Assembly: GCA_033807775.1 (NCBI GenBank)
Contig: CM066318.1
Span: 86,900,879-86,964,878, forward strand
DNA: 64,000 nt
Source: Saussurea involucrata
Lineage: Eukaryota > Streptophyta > Magnoliopsida > Asterales > Asteraceae
Reading direction: 5' to 3'
Positions 11,742 through 22,177 of the stretch are shown piece by piece. A program made the translations under genes and the position numbers. Positions within the stretch are counted from its first letter, which is position 1. Every line of letters begins with the position of its first letter. The notes beneath the pieces are model-generated. The model was not told the DNA's origin and searched no databases. It saw nothing but the letters and a program-made list of their open reading frames with translations.

Positions 11742-13875
11742 TGTAACGTCCCAAAAATTACAAGGAATTTAAAATTTTATAAATAATGCATTTCGTTACA
11801 ATCAAACCATAAGTTAACAAATCCCATTACAATAAAAATAAACGTCGTTAATTAAAACCGTCAAATGAAAATTTAAGCAGCGGAAAAGTTATATAATTAA
11901 ATCCCCATTTAAAAAGTTAAACTTAAACAGCCTTCGCCTTGCGCCCGTGTGTACCGTCATGCCCGACAGCTACTCGCACCTGAAATCATAAGATATTGGG
12001 AAGGGGTAAGCACGAAGCTTAGTGAATTCCACCACATGCGCAGATAGGAATTATATACACATCACCCCTATCCGCACATAAGCAACAACTCCACAGTTAC
12101 ATAAAACGAGTAAACATCTACAAGTAATTATGTATCCAACACCTCGGTCCCACCGAGCCCTCGGTCCCACCGAGTTGTAATGTAACACACTTATACTAAG
12201 CATTTAAACCAATCAAATATTACACACCACAAACAACTAGTTCACACCACAAAGACAGTAGTACATACAAACTACTATGACATGCATACAACCCCTAACT
12301 ACACAGTGAGAGAACTCACCTTAAAGCAACGCGAGTATCCGCAACCGCAATCACAAGCCGGACAACTTCACTCACCTTCTCCCACCTAATTACGTGTTAA
12401 CAAATGTCAAAGTGACGCCCCAACCCAAAACCACGACTACTAAAATATAACATACACATTCCAGCTTTTACTCTAAAAACACAGGTCTGTTCGGGACCTG
12501 TTTAACCCCTTATAAACTGATAAATCCAGAAATATTATTCCATAATCACAAAGTCCCATGTCTTAGGGTTCCAGGGACATATCGCACGCGCTCTAACGAT
12601 TTTTCTACAATTTATTATGGATTTTACAAAACCAATCTGCTGCACAGCGAAAAACAGTACCTTTCAGTACAAAACAGAAGTTTGACACTAGCTATGGTCC
12701 GAACTGGTTTTTCCGCAAAACATAAGAAACTTACTAGACTCAAAATGGGAGATTTTGGCACTGGTTTCACCCCAATACGACGTTCCTATACAAAGTTATG
12801 GCTTTCCCAAAACAGTGGCAGAAACTGTGACTTTTAAAACGGAACGCGAACTGACAAATCCGGACCTGCTGTATAAACAGCCAAATTACGCCTAGCTAGA
12901 GGCCGAACCGGACTTCCGCTAAAACACGAAAAGTGTGCCCGGCACAGAATGTGAACCGTGGGCACCGGATTCGCCTCAATCCGAGCTACGACGGAAAAGT
13001 TATGGCCGTCGCAAAACAGTGGCAGACAAACGTTTTCACATGAAATGACAAATATTGTTTATAAACCCATTAAGACATAGCTTAACCCAAACAGACCCGA
13101 ATAGCCTACAAGCTTACTGGAAAGGGCTATACTACGCTGGATAACAACCGTGCACTACCCACTGCCGCCTCCGGCGGTGGTGGTGGTTGGCGGCGGCGAC
13201 GGTGGTCACGGTAACACCCTCGGCGAAACCTCTCAACACCGTCCATCCCGACTCACCCGCAACCTCACACCCGCACACAACCACACACCCGCACATACAC
13301 GCACCTCCCCTGCCGTCACCCGGCGGCGTGCAGCGGCAGCCCCACAGCCGGCAGCCGTGGCTGCGGCGGTGGTGGTGGCGGTTTACCAATTTCCGACGAA
13401 GAAACACTAATTAAAACGAACGGAAATACTTACCTTGACGCGACCTTCTTCTTCTACTTTTCCGACCGAAACGGTGACGACTCTCCCTCCTCTTTCTGGC
13501 GTCTTTCTCTCTCCGGCGAACTCTCTCTCTCCGGCGAATTCTCTCTCTCACTCTCGGCTCTCTTTTCTCTTTCTCTTACGGCCGACGACAACAAAGAGGG
13601 GAGGGAAGGGGTGTCTAGGGTTTTTGGTGGATTGCAAAAGTGAAAAACAAGAGGGAAGGGGAGGGGGTCGGTCCTTTGGCCGATCCCTTGCATAACTTTG
13701 GCCCCCTTGCCACTTTTGGCCCCTCAACTAACTCTTTCTCGCAATCTAACCCAAGTTTTGACATATTTAACGATTAGGTCCAATTCGTCTAATCCCGTTA
13801 ACGAAAACCACGTTAAATAAAACTTTTAAAAAAAAATTAATAAAAGAAATGACATACCGGGATACGGGCTTTACA
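11742..13875 (-). repeat. 5' LTR of nested Tekay/Del-like element
   Basis: Near-identical to 5675-7789, with the same TG...CA ends. Just outside it, TAGCCGACCCGAT occurs twice (13880-13892 and 13903-13915), a duplication of host pol sequence at the junction. Confidence 0.9.
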
Positions 13876-13893
13876 ACGTTAGCCGACCCGATC

Positions 13894-14527
13894 GTTAACA
13901 GCTAGCCGACCCGATATTATGTTTGCAACATGCTTGTGTGCACGATATCAAGTTGAACCTAAGATATCTCATATGAAAGCTGTAAAGCGAATCTTTCGAT
14001 ATCTTAAGGGTACAGCGAATCTAGGTCTTTGGTATCCCAAAGATTCAGGATTCGATCTAACCGCCTATTCAGATAGTGATTTTGCAGGTTGCAAAATGGA
14101 TAGGAAAAGCACCACAGGAGGATGTCAGCTCCTGGGTGGAAAGCTGGTAAGTTGGACAAGTAAAAAGCAAAATTCAGTGTCCACTTCCACAGCTGAAGCT
14201 GAATATGTAGCTGCTGGAAGCTGTTGTTCTCAAGTCTTGTGGATGAGAAATCAGCTACTAGACTATGATCTTCAGCTCTCCAAAATTCCAATCTATTGCG
14301 ACAGCACTAGTGCCATCGCTATAGCAAACAATCCAGTACTACATTCAAAGACCAAACATATAGAAATCAGATATCATTTTATCAGAGATCATGTGATGAA
14401 TGGTGATATAGAACTTCATTTTATCCCAACTGATTATCAGTTAGCTGACTTATTTACCAAACCTCTTGATGAGACAAGATTCAACTTTCTCATCAGCGAG
14501 CTTGGAATGCTGAACTTTGAAGGATAA
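13894..14527 (+). pseudogene. pol: Sirevirus pol, 3' part: RNase H
   Basis: Continuation of pol after the nested element. It begins with the L-T-A-S-R-P-D-I motif, followed by an RNase H domain: Y-S-D-S-D near 14070, the S-T-A-E-A-E-Y Glu region near 14190-14210 and the C-D-S-T-S-A Asp region near 14298. It ends with the T-K-P-L-D-E-T-R-F tail typical of copia polyproteins. About six residues are missing at the join relative to element 2, replaced by a partly duplicated filler (13876-13893). The piece is open to its TAA. Confidence 0.88.
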
Positions 14528-15503
14528 AATCTTCAGCGGTTCACATTGATCAGCGAAAGGATAAAATCAACTTGTATAACCCATTCTATCATCTTCTCTC
14601 TGAATAAACTTGATTAACTGATATCAAGGTATGTTCTCTCTCTGACAATCGCATGAAAATGCAAGATTTCAAAACAAAATGCATCGCTGAATATCTCTTC
14701 CTTAACAGCGATATTTTGAAATTTCTTAAAACCTTCACTGAATATTTTCATTCAGTGCTTCATGTTTTCAAAAGTATCTCTGAGTTTTTCAAAACCTCAG
14801 AGACAACCAAGAATATGAAAGGACAGTTGTGACGTCATTACAACGGATAAAACCCCGACACGTTTTCTCTTCCTGACACACGTTTGCACGTCTCGTTCAA
14901 ACTTCCAATCAAATGCAAACACGTGTCCGTGTCATGATGAAAATCTTTTCCCGCTCAAGATTTTCTCTTTCTAAAATCTCTATATAAACAAATTCTTTGT
15001 TTATATTCTTCTTTTACGCGATCAATCTTCCTCCGCAAGAAAGAATTCTCTGTTGCATTTGTGATTTCAAAAACTTCAAGAACAGTTCATCATCTTCATC
15101 AAACATCAAGGTTAATATGTTCTTATTTATTACCAAATGCGTATAACTTGTTTCCGATCTTCTCATTGTTTTAACAAGATCAAACAAAAGAACTTCGTAA
15201 AATGAAATCATTTTCTTTCGTGGTTTTATGAACACAACCATTTCATGGTTGTTCTTCAAGTTTAAATGCAAAATCTTAAACTTGTTCTTCATTCTTTTTT
15301 CAGAATCTTTTTTTTCAATAGAAAACTGGAAAACAAGAAAATGGGTTTTACATTTCGTTTCAAAAATCAAGAAAAACCCTAATCTTCATTAAGACATTTT
15401 GTCTGAATGAAATGGACAAAATTCGAACCATCTTAATGGAAAATCTTTCCATATTAAGATTATTCTTATTTGTTAATCTTTGGTTGAACTGATAATACAA
15501 GAA
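14528..15503 (+). promoter_or_regulatory. Predicted promoter and leader of the accessory gene
   Basis: This non-coding stretch between pol and the accessory ATG contains a perfect TGACGTCA (14830-14837), a CACGTG G-box (14920-14925) and a TATATAAA box (14981-14988). Downstream is a CT/A-rich leader, then AACATCAAG|GTTAAT (about 15111), which looks like a 5'-UTR intron donor. A possible acceptor, TACAAG, lies just before the ATG at 15504. TGACGTCA and CACGTG are known plant bZIP sites. Three CGCTGA/TCAGCG hexamers lie at 14533-14690. Promoter function is inferred from motif order and spacing. Confidence 0.6.
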
Positions 15504-16993
15504 ATGGCAACGTCTAACATTCCTACTACCGCTGAGAACATCTCTACTGACTCTGAGGAAATGGAAATCATCAAGGCTCCTCAGGTTAAGTTCACTTTGG
15601 ATCAACTAGACTGGACTAAGATAAACAACCTTTCTGCGCTTCTCGAGTTTCCTCCTCGAAAGCAAGTCACACATCTGACAGATGCTGTGAATTTCCTGAA
15701 GAATTGCTGCATTTCAACAGCCCTGACCATTTCACCCCCTGCAAGTCAGCTGCTACTATCTCAGTTCTGGTACTCTGCCAGACACTCTCAGCTACCATCC
15801 GCCAAATATCCCTCCAAAACAGTTGATTGTATCCTCTGCGATACTGAATATGGCACGATAAAGATCACACCTGCCATCATTCGCAAAGCTCTGAACTTTC
15901 CCATCGCTACAAAGGAAAAACCTTTTGTTCCTTTCCCTGACCATAAGAAGATCGCTAACAAAGAAGCTCTTATTGCATTTTTTGATGCAATGGGCTATGT
16001 ATGGGAAATGGGCAGAGACAAGAAGCCTGAGAAGAAGCTAACACTGCTGAAGAAATCGAAAATGCCCAGCGAGATGAACTTCATCTTCGCTCACCTTATC
16101 AGCTGCATGACTGCCAAGACCGGCTCTTCTGATCAAGCCGCTCAACCTCAGCAAGCTATGGGATACGCTCTGCTGAAAGGTCTACACATTGACTGGGCAT
16201 CTCTCATCTATGATGACTTGCTGCAAAGAGTAGACTCTGCCGCTGACAGGCCTGCATGGGTTCCCTACCCCTCGATTCATCAGCGCTATCTTTCAATATG
16301 GCCTGAAGGACAGCTACCCGCAAGAGGGCGATCTAAAACTCTCACAGATTGGCCCTAAGGTACTCGACTTCAAACCTGTTGAAAATGAGGTACGTCTTTC
16401 TACCCTCTTAACTCTTCTCAACCCTTCTTCTTCTACTTATGTGGCTCCTTCAGCGACAATACCCATCGCTGATACCCTGGCCACAAAATCCTCTCCTAAG
16501 AAAAGGAAACATTCATCTACCCCACTTGATTCTAAAAGGATCAAGAAAACAAAGGAGCAACCCCAGCAATCTCATGCTGAAGACTCCTCAGCTCTTTCTC
16601 CAGAGCTGAAGGAACGTTCAGTGGTACGCTCTGCCACACCTGAACAAGCCATCCCTTTTATCCCAACTTCAGCGTCTCTAAACGCTGAGGTTACAAACTT
16701 GGAACCTACCCAACCTCCTTCAGTATCTCAAAAGACTGATGAAGTGATTGTCAGCGAATCCAACGCTGAACTCATAACCCAACCCCCATTCTTATCCTTC
16801 GCTCCTCCCTCCACTCATTTGGTCTCTACTCCAGATCTAACTGGCGCTGCCATCATTTCCTCGGAACCTAAAGCTGATTCTCCAGGAATGATGAAGACAG
16901 GACCTGCAGAAAAATCCATGGGCACTTTTGAAGATGACATGGAACTTTACTCAGGAACCCGTGATTTCGATGAATTCACCAATCCTCCTGCAG
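15504..16993 (+). CDS. Accessory gene exon 1: N-terminal domain plus basic, Ser/Pro-rich linker
   Basis: Starts at ATG 15504; the frame before it uses only non-ATG starts. Residues ~1-265 form the conserved domain, with an S-Q-F-W-Y motif near 15760, a stretch ending R-K-A-L-N-F-P near 15900 and an F-I-F-A-H-L-I-S-C segment near 16080. Element 2 has the counterparts G-Q-F-W and F-F-F-T-H-I-I-Y-C. The frame shifts by one base near 16268 and then stays open to the donor at 16993. A bipartite-type basic cluster lies at 16498-16545. The linker is rich in Ser, Pro, Thr and Glu. Confidence 0.65.
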
Positions 16994-17074
16994 GTAAACA
17001 ACAACCCATAAACACTGTGACTAAACCCCAAACTTCTTAGCTTTCCTCTGTTCACAAGTTTTTATATGTTACAG

Positions 17075-18168
17075 GTCCTAATTTGGGAGATATCAACGCC
17101 TCTCTGAAGTCCGTGGAGACAAAGCTGACAGGTCTCACCACTACTCTCTCCAATAACTCTACAGCTGTAACAAACACTGGAGAGAATCTGAACAAACTGA
17201 CAACGGTGGTGGAGAAGAAGGCTTCCACAGATGACATGAAGCAAGTTGATAAAACTCTCAGCGACTTCGCCAAGGTGCTCGCTGATATCTACACAGACTA
17301 CACCTCTCTCAAAAATTCAGTTTCATCCATGTCCAGCGAGGTAACAACGCTGAAGACATCGGTTGGAACACTAGAGGGAGATATGTTTGCTGTGAAGACA
17401 AATGTCAACACTCTGACGACTGACTTAAGCTCTGTAAAGACTGACGTTGGTTCGATGAAGACTATGATCGAACAGCTGCTGCACAAGGCGAATACTCCTG
17501 CTCCTGCTCCTGCCCCTGTCCCTGAATCTGAACATTTTACAGCGGCGGATCGCATTGAGCTCGGGAAGATCAATCCTGCTATTTCTGGCCTTGAAGACAG
17601 ATTAGCAAAGATTGAAGTTTGTGTAGGTCTCTCTGGCCAAGAAGACAGAGAACCTACCAACGCTGCTGAATCTAGCCATTCCTGCCCCACTCATCATGAA
17701 AAAGAGGGGGAAAAGAGCGCTGAAGACCTCGCCAAGAGTGCTGAAGACCTTTCCCATGATGAATCTATCAGGGGAGAGAAGACGACTACTGAAGAAACCA
17801 CCGCTGGACCTCAGGGAGATGAAAACCCTGAGGAAACCGAGAAGCTCGCCTCTGTATCTGAGGGGGAGCAACTCTAAGAAGAAGATGAGAAAACTGAATC
17901 CGAAGCAGAAGATGATGAAGCCGTCGACATCCCTGATGATGAACCATCTTCTTCTCCAAAGAATGATGATGATGATGAAGATGACGATGACTTCTTTATC
18001 GTCAAACCTGCTCCAAAAATCAAAGCTCTTAAGGGAATCTCGATAAATGAACCTTCAGGGGAGCGGACAAAGACAAAGCCCTCAGCCTCTGGAGCTGAGA
18101 AAGGCAAAGGCAAAAGCGTCGCTGAAAATGACAATCTGATGATCTTGCTTGAAAAGCCGGTTTGTCAG
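17075..18168 (+). CDS. Accessory gene exon 2: coiled coil and acidic tract
   Basis: Joins exon 1 in phase (GCA-G|GT-CCT). From about 17083 to 17480 the product is a heptad-like Leu/Val/Thr/Lys-rich coiled coil with repeated L-T/L-K-T/V-K-T units. An Ala-Pro repeat and a Glu/Lys-rich region follow. An in-frame TAA at 17875-17877 interrupts it; the frame reopens and includes an acidic Asp-rich run near 17965-17995. The donor CAG|GTACAC is at 18168. Confidence 0.6.
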
Positions 18169-18307
18169 GTACACTAATCATCTCTCACTCCATCCCTCCT
18201 CTATCATACACTATCAGTTCCTTTACCCAAGCCTATACACTTGAACCAATTCTCTCTATCTGATTCTACCCAAGTTCTTACTTGTAAGATCGATGTGTTT
18301 CAGCTAG

Positions 18308-19561
18308 TCCTCTCCCCTGTTTGAGGATATCGCTGAAGGCTCCACAACTGCGACTTCACCAAAAATACCAGCTGCTGCTGAAGAAATAATCCCAGTCTTA
18401 GATTTAATCTCTGATACTAATGAACCAGAAGAACAGCTACTCTCGCACAGAGGCAGACCTTCCTTAGCTCCTCAAAAGCTAAGTGAAGAGGATCAGAAAA
18501 GAAGAGAGGAGATAATAAAACGATTCGAGGATCAGCGAATCATTTTGAGGCGTGATCAACTTCCTTCAGTTCCTCCAAAGTTCAGAATTTCCAAAAAGGA
18601 ATACAAGGAACATCTCAGAGCTGAACGTCTAATAGCTGAAAGAAAAGAAGCTGAAGAAAAAGACAGAGAATACGCCATCCAGCTTTCTAAACGTTCAATA
18701 AAAGACCCCAAGCTGAAAAGAGTTCCCATTGATGTTCAACGTCAGCTCTGGGAAAACGCCAAGAAGATAACTGAAGAAAAGAGAACTGTGTCTCAGTCAA
18801 CTTTAGCCTGGTGCAAAGAAAAGGTCAACTACAGAGACTCTCCTGCCAAAATCAACAAGGTATTCATCTCTGGAAGAACAACCCTTGTTTCAATCGCTGA
18901 AATCGAGATATTCAGAGAAGATAAGAAGTCCGAAAAATTCTATGCTGAAGCCATTACGAAGTACGGTCTCTCTGAATGGTTGGAGATCATGTTAGCCATC
19001 CAGAAGTCCAAGTCGAAATACAAGGAACATGTTGAAAAGCTGATCAACAAACAAATCGACTTAGTCTACTCCTGTGTGGATATTCCTCCTCCTCCTCCTC
19101 TCGAAAGTCAGAAAAGAAAGGCCTCAGCGAAGAAGAAGAAGAAATCTATATCTTCAATTGATGGCCCTGTCATTCGAAATGAAACAGGTATTGGTTTTTC
19201 ACGTGCTGAAGTCCTTGGTCCTGATCCTGATCTTTCCATGCTTGACACATCTCTTCCTCCTGGTGAGACTTTCATCCCTGGCAAAGTCATAAGCGAACCC
19301 TACGGGATATTTTTTCATGACTACGATGGTGGAAAGCGTTTTCAACGGATCGCTGAGCTTCCAATCACTCCAATCGAACAGCTCAGAGATCTCATCTACT
19401 GGTGTGACTTCAGAAATGACCCTCAGGCACGACATCTGAAACCCTTGATTTTTGAAGAAGCGCTGATCAAAAGAAAACAAGGTGTAACCGTTCCTGACTG
19501 GATGATTCCCACCACATCAATGACCCTTGATGAACTTCTCATTAAGGAAGAACCTTTGTAA
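18308..19561 (+). CDS. Accessory gene exon 3: charged helical C-terminal part
   Basis: The acceptor CTAG|TCC at 18307 joins exon 2 in phase. The next acceptor upstream (CAG at 18303) would run into stops. The frame is open for 417 codons to TAA 19559-19561. The product is rich in Lys/Arg/Glu helices around 18480-18720, has a Lys cluster at 19113-19150, and ends with a more globular-looking segment around 19270-19540. No family recognised. Confidence 0.6.
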   Translation, partial: SSPLFEDIAEGSTTATSPKIPAAAEEIIPVLDLISDTNEPEEQLLSHRGRPSLAPQKLSEEDQKRREEIIKRFEDQRIILRRDQLPSVPPKFRISKKEYKEHLRAERLIAERKEAEEKDREYAIQLSKRSIKDPKLKRVPIDVQRQLWENAKKITEEKRTVSQSTLAWCKEKVNYRDSPAKINKVFISGRTTLVSIAEIEIFREDKKSEKFYAEAITKYGLSEWLEIMLAIQKSKSKYKEHVEKLINKQIDLVYSCVDIPPPPPLESQKRKASAKKKKKSISSIDGPVIRNETGIGFSRAEVLGPDPDLSMLDTSLPPGETFIPGKVISEPYGIFFHDYDGGKRFQRIAELPITPIEQLRDLIYWCDFRNDPQARHLKPLIFEEALIKRKQGVTVPDWMIPTTSMTLDELLIKEEPL

Positions 19562-19833
19562 GCTGATAGGATCGCCTCTTTCATCTATTTTATCAGTTAT
19601 CCTTTTGTACTTGTAATTTATTTCGCTTGTACTTGTAATCTTTTCATTTCTCTTTGTATCCTGATTCAAAGTTTTAAAGAAAGATTTCAGCGAATGTACT
19701 TTACTCCATCAGTACTGAAAAGATCCCAGAAAACAGTAAAAGGGACAAATATTTTATGAGTTCTTTTTATCCTTATGTTTTCATTAAATATCAATTTTCT
19801 TTGTTGCTATGTCATAATCAAATAGGGGGAGAT
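19562..19833 (+). other. 3' UTR and polypurine tract of element 1
   Basis: Near-identical to 1-267. The polypurine tract AATAGGGGGAGATTG lies immediately before the LTR start. No gene. Confidence 0.8.
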
Positions 19834-20803
19834 TGTTGATCCAAACCCTCAGTGATTTGATAATGACCCTCTCTTATATACTTAGTGAAAATTGTAAGTA
19901 AACAATATGTATCAGAGTTTCACTATCGCTGATAAGTACTAAGATCTTCCAGTACCGCTGATAGGAACTCTCGCTCTTTAAGTTAAACATTCAGCGAAAC
20001 TGTTCACCATAAATGCTCTGAGTCTGTTCAGTCATTATGATGATCGCTGATAAGTTAGTTGTTTACTTATGATCCCTGAAGACAAGTTTCACGTCAACAA
20101 AGGTTCTACGCTGAAGTCGAAGATCAAGCTCAAGAACCAGCGACAAGTCTCCTAATGAACTGATGCGGATCAGCGAAGACTCAGATTTGTCCACTCAACG
20201 TGAAGTATCAAGTACAAGACTTCAGCTATCGCTGAACTCTATCATTCGCTGATATGAAATTATAGATCGCTGAATCAACGAAAGCAGATCATGAAGTCCT
20301 CCGTACAAAGTACTTTTGTCTTAACCACCCTTGCACGACTCCATACGAAATGTCAGAAAAGAACCTCCGAATATCTGAAATCGTACAACCACTCTGATAC
20401 TACACTGTTCATCCATGCGGCTACTAAGGTTGTCAACAAAGGTCAATGACATGCAACCAACCAGCTGATGATACGTGTAAAGTATATACTGACTTGCATT
20501 AAATGCATGCAGTATATAAAGAGATGAACTCACTTCATTTTGAAGTAACTTGCTAACTCTGGACAAGTTCAATCTCTTATCTCAAGATAGGTTATTATTA
20601 GTAATTTCCTTATCTCTCTTAGTGCAAGAAACCTTAGTGTTCCAACTTGTTTAGATTTAGGTTTATCCTTAATCTTGTTTCCGCAACAAGCTGTAAATTG
20701 TTAATGATTTATCAATAAACAATTTAGAAAAGTAAAATCTGTGTGTTTGTATTCAACCCCCCGCCCCCCTTCTACAAACTTGTATAGGCCTTCGGGACCA
20801 ACA
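19834..20803 (+). repeat. Intact Sirevirus 3' LTR (970 bp)
   Basis: Starts TGTTGATCC and ends GGGACCAACA, imperfect inverted ends. TATATAAA at 20513-20520 and AATAAA near 20713 mark the promoter and polyadenylation regions. A G/C-rich tract near 20758-20770, followed by CTTCTACAAACTTGTATAGG, is shared in style with the LTR of element 2. Nine exact CGCTGA/TCAGCG hexamers cluster in 19927-20274. The next bases are CTTCA; the matching target duplication at the other end is outside the window or lost. Confidence 0.9.
20513..20520 (+). promoter_or_regulatory. LTR TATA box
   Basis: TATATAAA, preceded by a GCATTAAATGCATG context. A very similar arrangement (TTAATGC, then TATATAAAGG on the minus strand at 53617-53626) occurs in the LTR of element 2. 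It is absent from the truncated LTR at 268-792. Confidence 0.6.
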
Positions 20804-21161
20804 CTTCACCACATTACGCAAGACTTCGCAATTCTTCAAGCGAAGATAAGCGACAAGCAAAGTTGGATTGACCAAACTAAAGCAATTTTTCAGTAGGTGG
20901 TGGTACGGGTGTTGCTTTAGTACTTTGTTGTTTATGTGTTGTTGTTTTGTACTTTTCCAGTTCGACATTGTTGTTTCGTTCCTTTCCTGTTTGTATGTTG
21001 TTGTTTAATTTGTCATGAATAAAGGTCTTTAATTTGTCTGAAAAGTAGTGTTTAAGTAGTCTGAAATTTGTCTAAAAAGTGGTTCATATTAAAAATACAA
21101 CTCATAGATGTTATACAAGATTATTTCATAACAAACACATACTAGTCAATACAGTACAAAA
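20804..21161. other. Spacer without gene
   Basis: T/G-rich sequence with short TTGTTGTTT repeats. It probably contains the 3' UTR of the minus-strand PB1-like gene. Nothing else recognised. Confidence 0.4.
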
Positions 21162-21587
21162 TTATCCAAATTTGAGGCTACGGCTAGACGATGGTTTGGT
21201 TTTTGACAATCCGGGTCGACTTCTTACATGTTCTGGCGAGACGAGTCTCAAAGTGTTAAGCTCCACTTTCTCGATGTACACTTCAATCACATTATGGCCG
21301 TCAACATACTGGCGTATGTTGGCTACATCTTCGTCGGTACTCAATTCTACCAGTCCAGTCAAGAAGTCTGCATCCGGCCTCTTAAAATACAACCTATTAT
21401 ATTTTGGTTCTTCATAGTCCAGCTCTTTCATGATCTGTTCAAGCAGTTGTATAGAAAGATCCTCCACATCTAACATGTCAACATAAATTTCTAGACCACG
21501 GAAATAATGTCTTCTGGGTGGTTCCGTGAAGTACCCACCATGGTGGACTTTCTTGGTGAACAACTGTGGATATGCATCTGTTGATGA
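21162..21587 (-). CDS. PB1-like domain protein beside the MULE transposase
   Basis: About 140 residues on the minus strand. The pattern F-T-K-K-V-H-H-G-G-Y-F, then Y-V-D-x-L-D-V-x-x-L-S, then a final V-I-E-V-Y-I-E matches the PB1-like N-terminal domain found in many plant MULE transposases and derived proteins. Here the domain stands alone and ends in a short Ser/Lys tail. There is no ATG at the start of the open region, and a TAA lies just upstream, so an upstream exon (acceptor near 21577-21587) or truncation is likely. It lies downstream of the transposase gene on the same strand, perhaps as a second MULE gene or a fragment of another MULE. Confidence 0.6.
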   Translation of the reverse strand, partial: SSTDAYPQLFTKKVHHGGYFTEPPRRHYFRGLEIYVDMLDVEDLSIQLLEQIMKELDYEEPKYNRLYFKRPDADFLTGLVELSTDEDVANIRQYVDGHNVIEVYIEKVELNTLRLVSPEHVRSRPGLSKTKPSSSRSLKFG

Positions 21588-22177
21588 ACATTAATTAATA
21601 TAGTTAGTTCGTAGAACAACGGTAGTAACAAGCAAAACTCAATGAAACATGCACACTAACCATATAACTCTTAGCTAGTGTCTGAAAGCGATTCAGATAA
21701 ACGCCTAAAGCACCAAACATGAAGGTTTAGGGATGCCATGTAAGAATACGTTAATGAATAATATGTTCTCGTATATGTGTTTTACGACTAATCTAGCGTG
21801 GGTTATTTATAGGCAAATGTGGATGCTTTTACTGCACTTAGGTCCCTGTCTTTGCTGTAACACAACTTAGGTCCCTGTCAACGCTATCATATGATATAGT
21901 TCTATATAACCATTACTATTCTCTCCATTTAGACTACTACCATTACTATTATCTCCATTTAGACTACTACCATTACTATTCTCTCCATTTAGACTACTAC
22001 CATTACTATTCTCTCCATTTAGACTACTACCATTATGATCATCATCCCATGTTCTGTTTCAAGTACCTTTCAAAAGATAACGGGTCCCAATCAAGGGAAA
22101 TCAATGTTCAGATCAACGTACATAAATTATGTTTGATAACTTACAACACACTAAACATACAATATTTATCGTCCCAA
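21588..22177. repeat. MULE 3' region with 30-bp tandem repeats
   Basis: Four 30-bp units of the type CATTACTATTCTCTCCATTT plus AGACTACTAC occupy 21911-22030, with a partial fifth. Two further duplications copy the end of the transposase gene: TATCATATGATATAGTTC occurs at about 21882 and 22207, and CAATCAAGGGAAATCAA occurs at about 22088 and 22176. The region is otherwise non-coding. Confidence 0.75.

Larger units (their letters stand above)
5675..13875 (-). mobile_element. Tekay/Del-like LTR retrotransposon nested in pol
   Basis: Two ~2.1-kb near-identical LTRs flank a ~3.95-kb interior. A primer binding site complementary to initiator tRNA-Met (11727-11738) abuts the right LTR and a polypurine tract (about 7790-7803) abuts the left one, so the element reads on the minus strand. 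Only a decayed pol C-terminus is recognisable, so it is non-autonomous or deleted. No clear 5-bp target duplication is seen (GATGA to the left, ACGTT to the right). Confidence 0.88.
15504..19561 (+). pseudogene. Spliced Sirevirus accessory gene (env position, not env-like), lightly damaged
   Basis: Three exons are supported by phase: 15504-16993, 17075-18168 and 18308-19561. Introns 16994-17074 (GT..AG) and 18169-18307 (GT..AG) both restore the same frame. The product would be about 1280 residues. It has an N-terminal globular domain shared with element 2, a basic cluster (KKRK...KRIKK), a Ser/Pro-rich linker, a long coiled coil, an acidic Asp stretch, a charged helical C-terminal part and a second Lys-rich cluster. 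I see no signal peptide or membrane segment, so it is not a plausible envelope protein. Breaks: a one-base frameshift near 16268 and an in-frame TAA at 17875-17877. Function unknown; the basic clusters suggest nuclear location. Confidence 0.7.
1..20803 (+). mobile_element. Sirevirus-type Ty1/copia retrotransposon 1, interrupted
   Basis: Composite element: 3' internal tail (1-267), truncated LTR (268-792), gag (793-3039), pol (3058-5674 and 13894-14527), accessory gene (15504-19561), 3' tail and polypurine tract (19562-19833) and intact 3' LTR (19834-20803). A second LTR element (5675-13875) is inserted in pol. Positions 1-792 match 19567-20358 with only three differences by eye. The pol order protease-integrase-RT-RNase H is copia type. 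The large gag with two zinc knuckles, the RNase H style and the extra gene after pol point to the SIRE/Maximus lineage. The element is young but already defective. Confidence 0.88.

Noticed and set aside
15504..19561. Envelope gene of a Sirevirus
   Set aside because: The position fits, but no signal peptide, membrane segment or glycoprotein-like Cys pattern is seen; basic clusters and a coiled coil argue for an intracellular protein.
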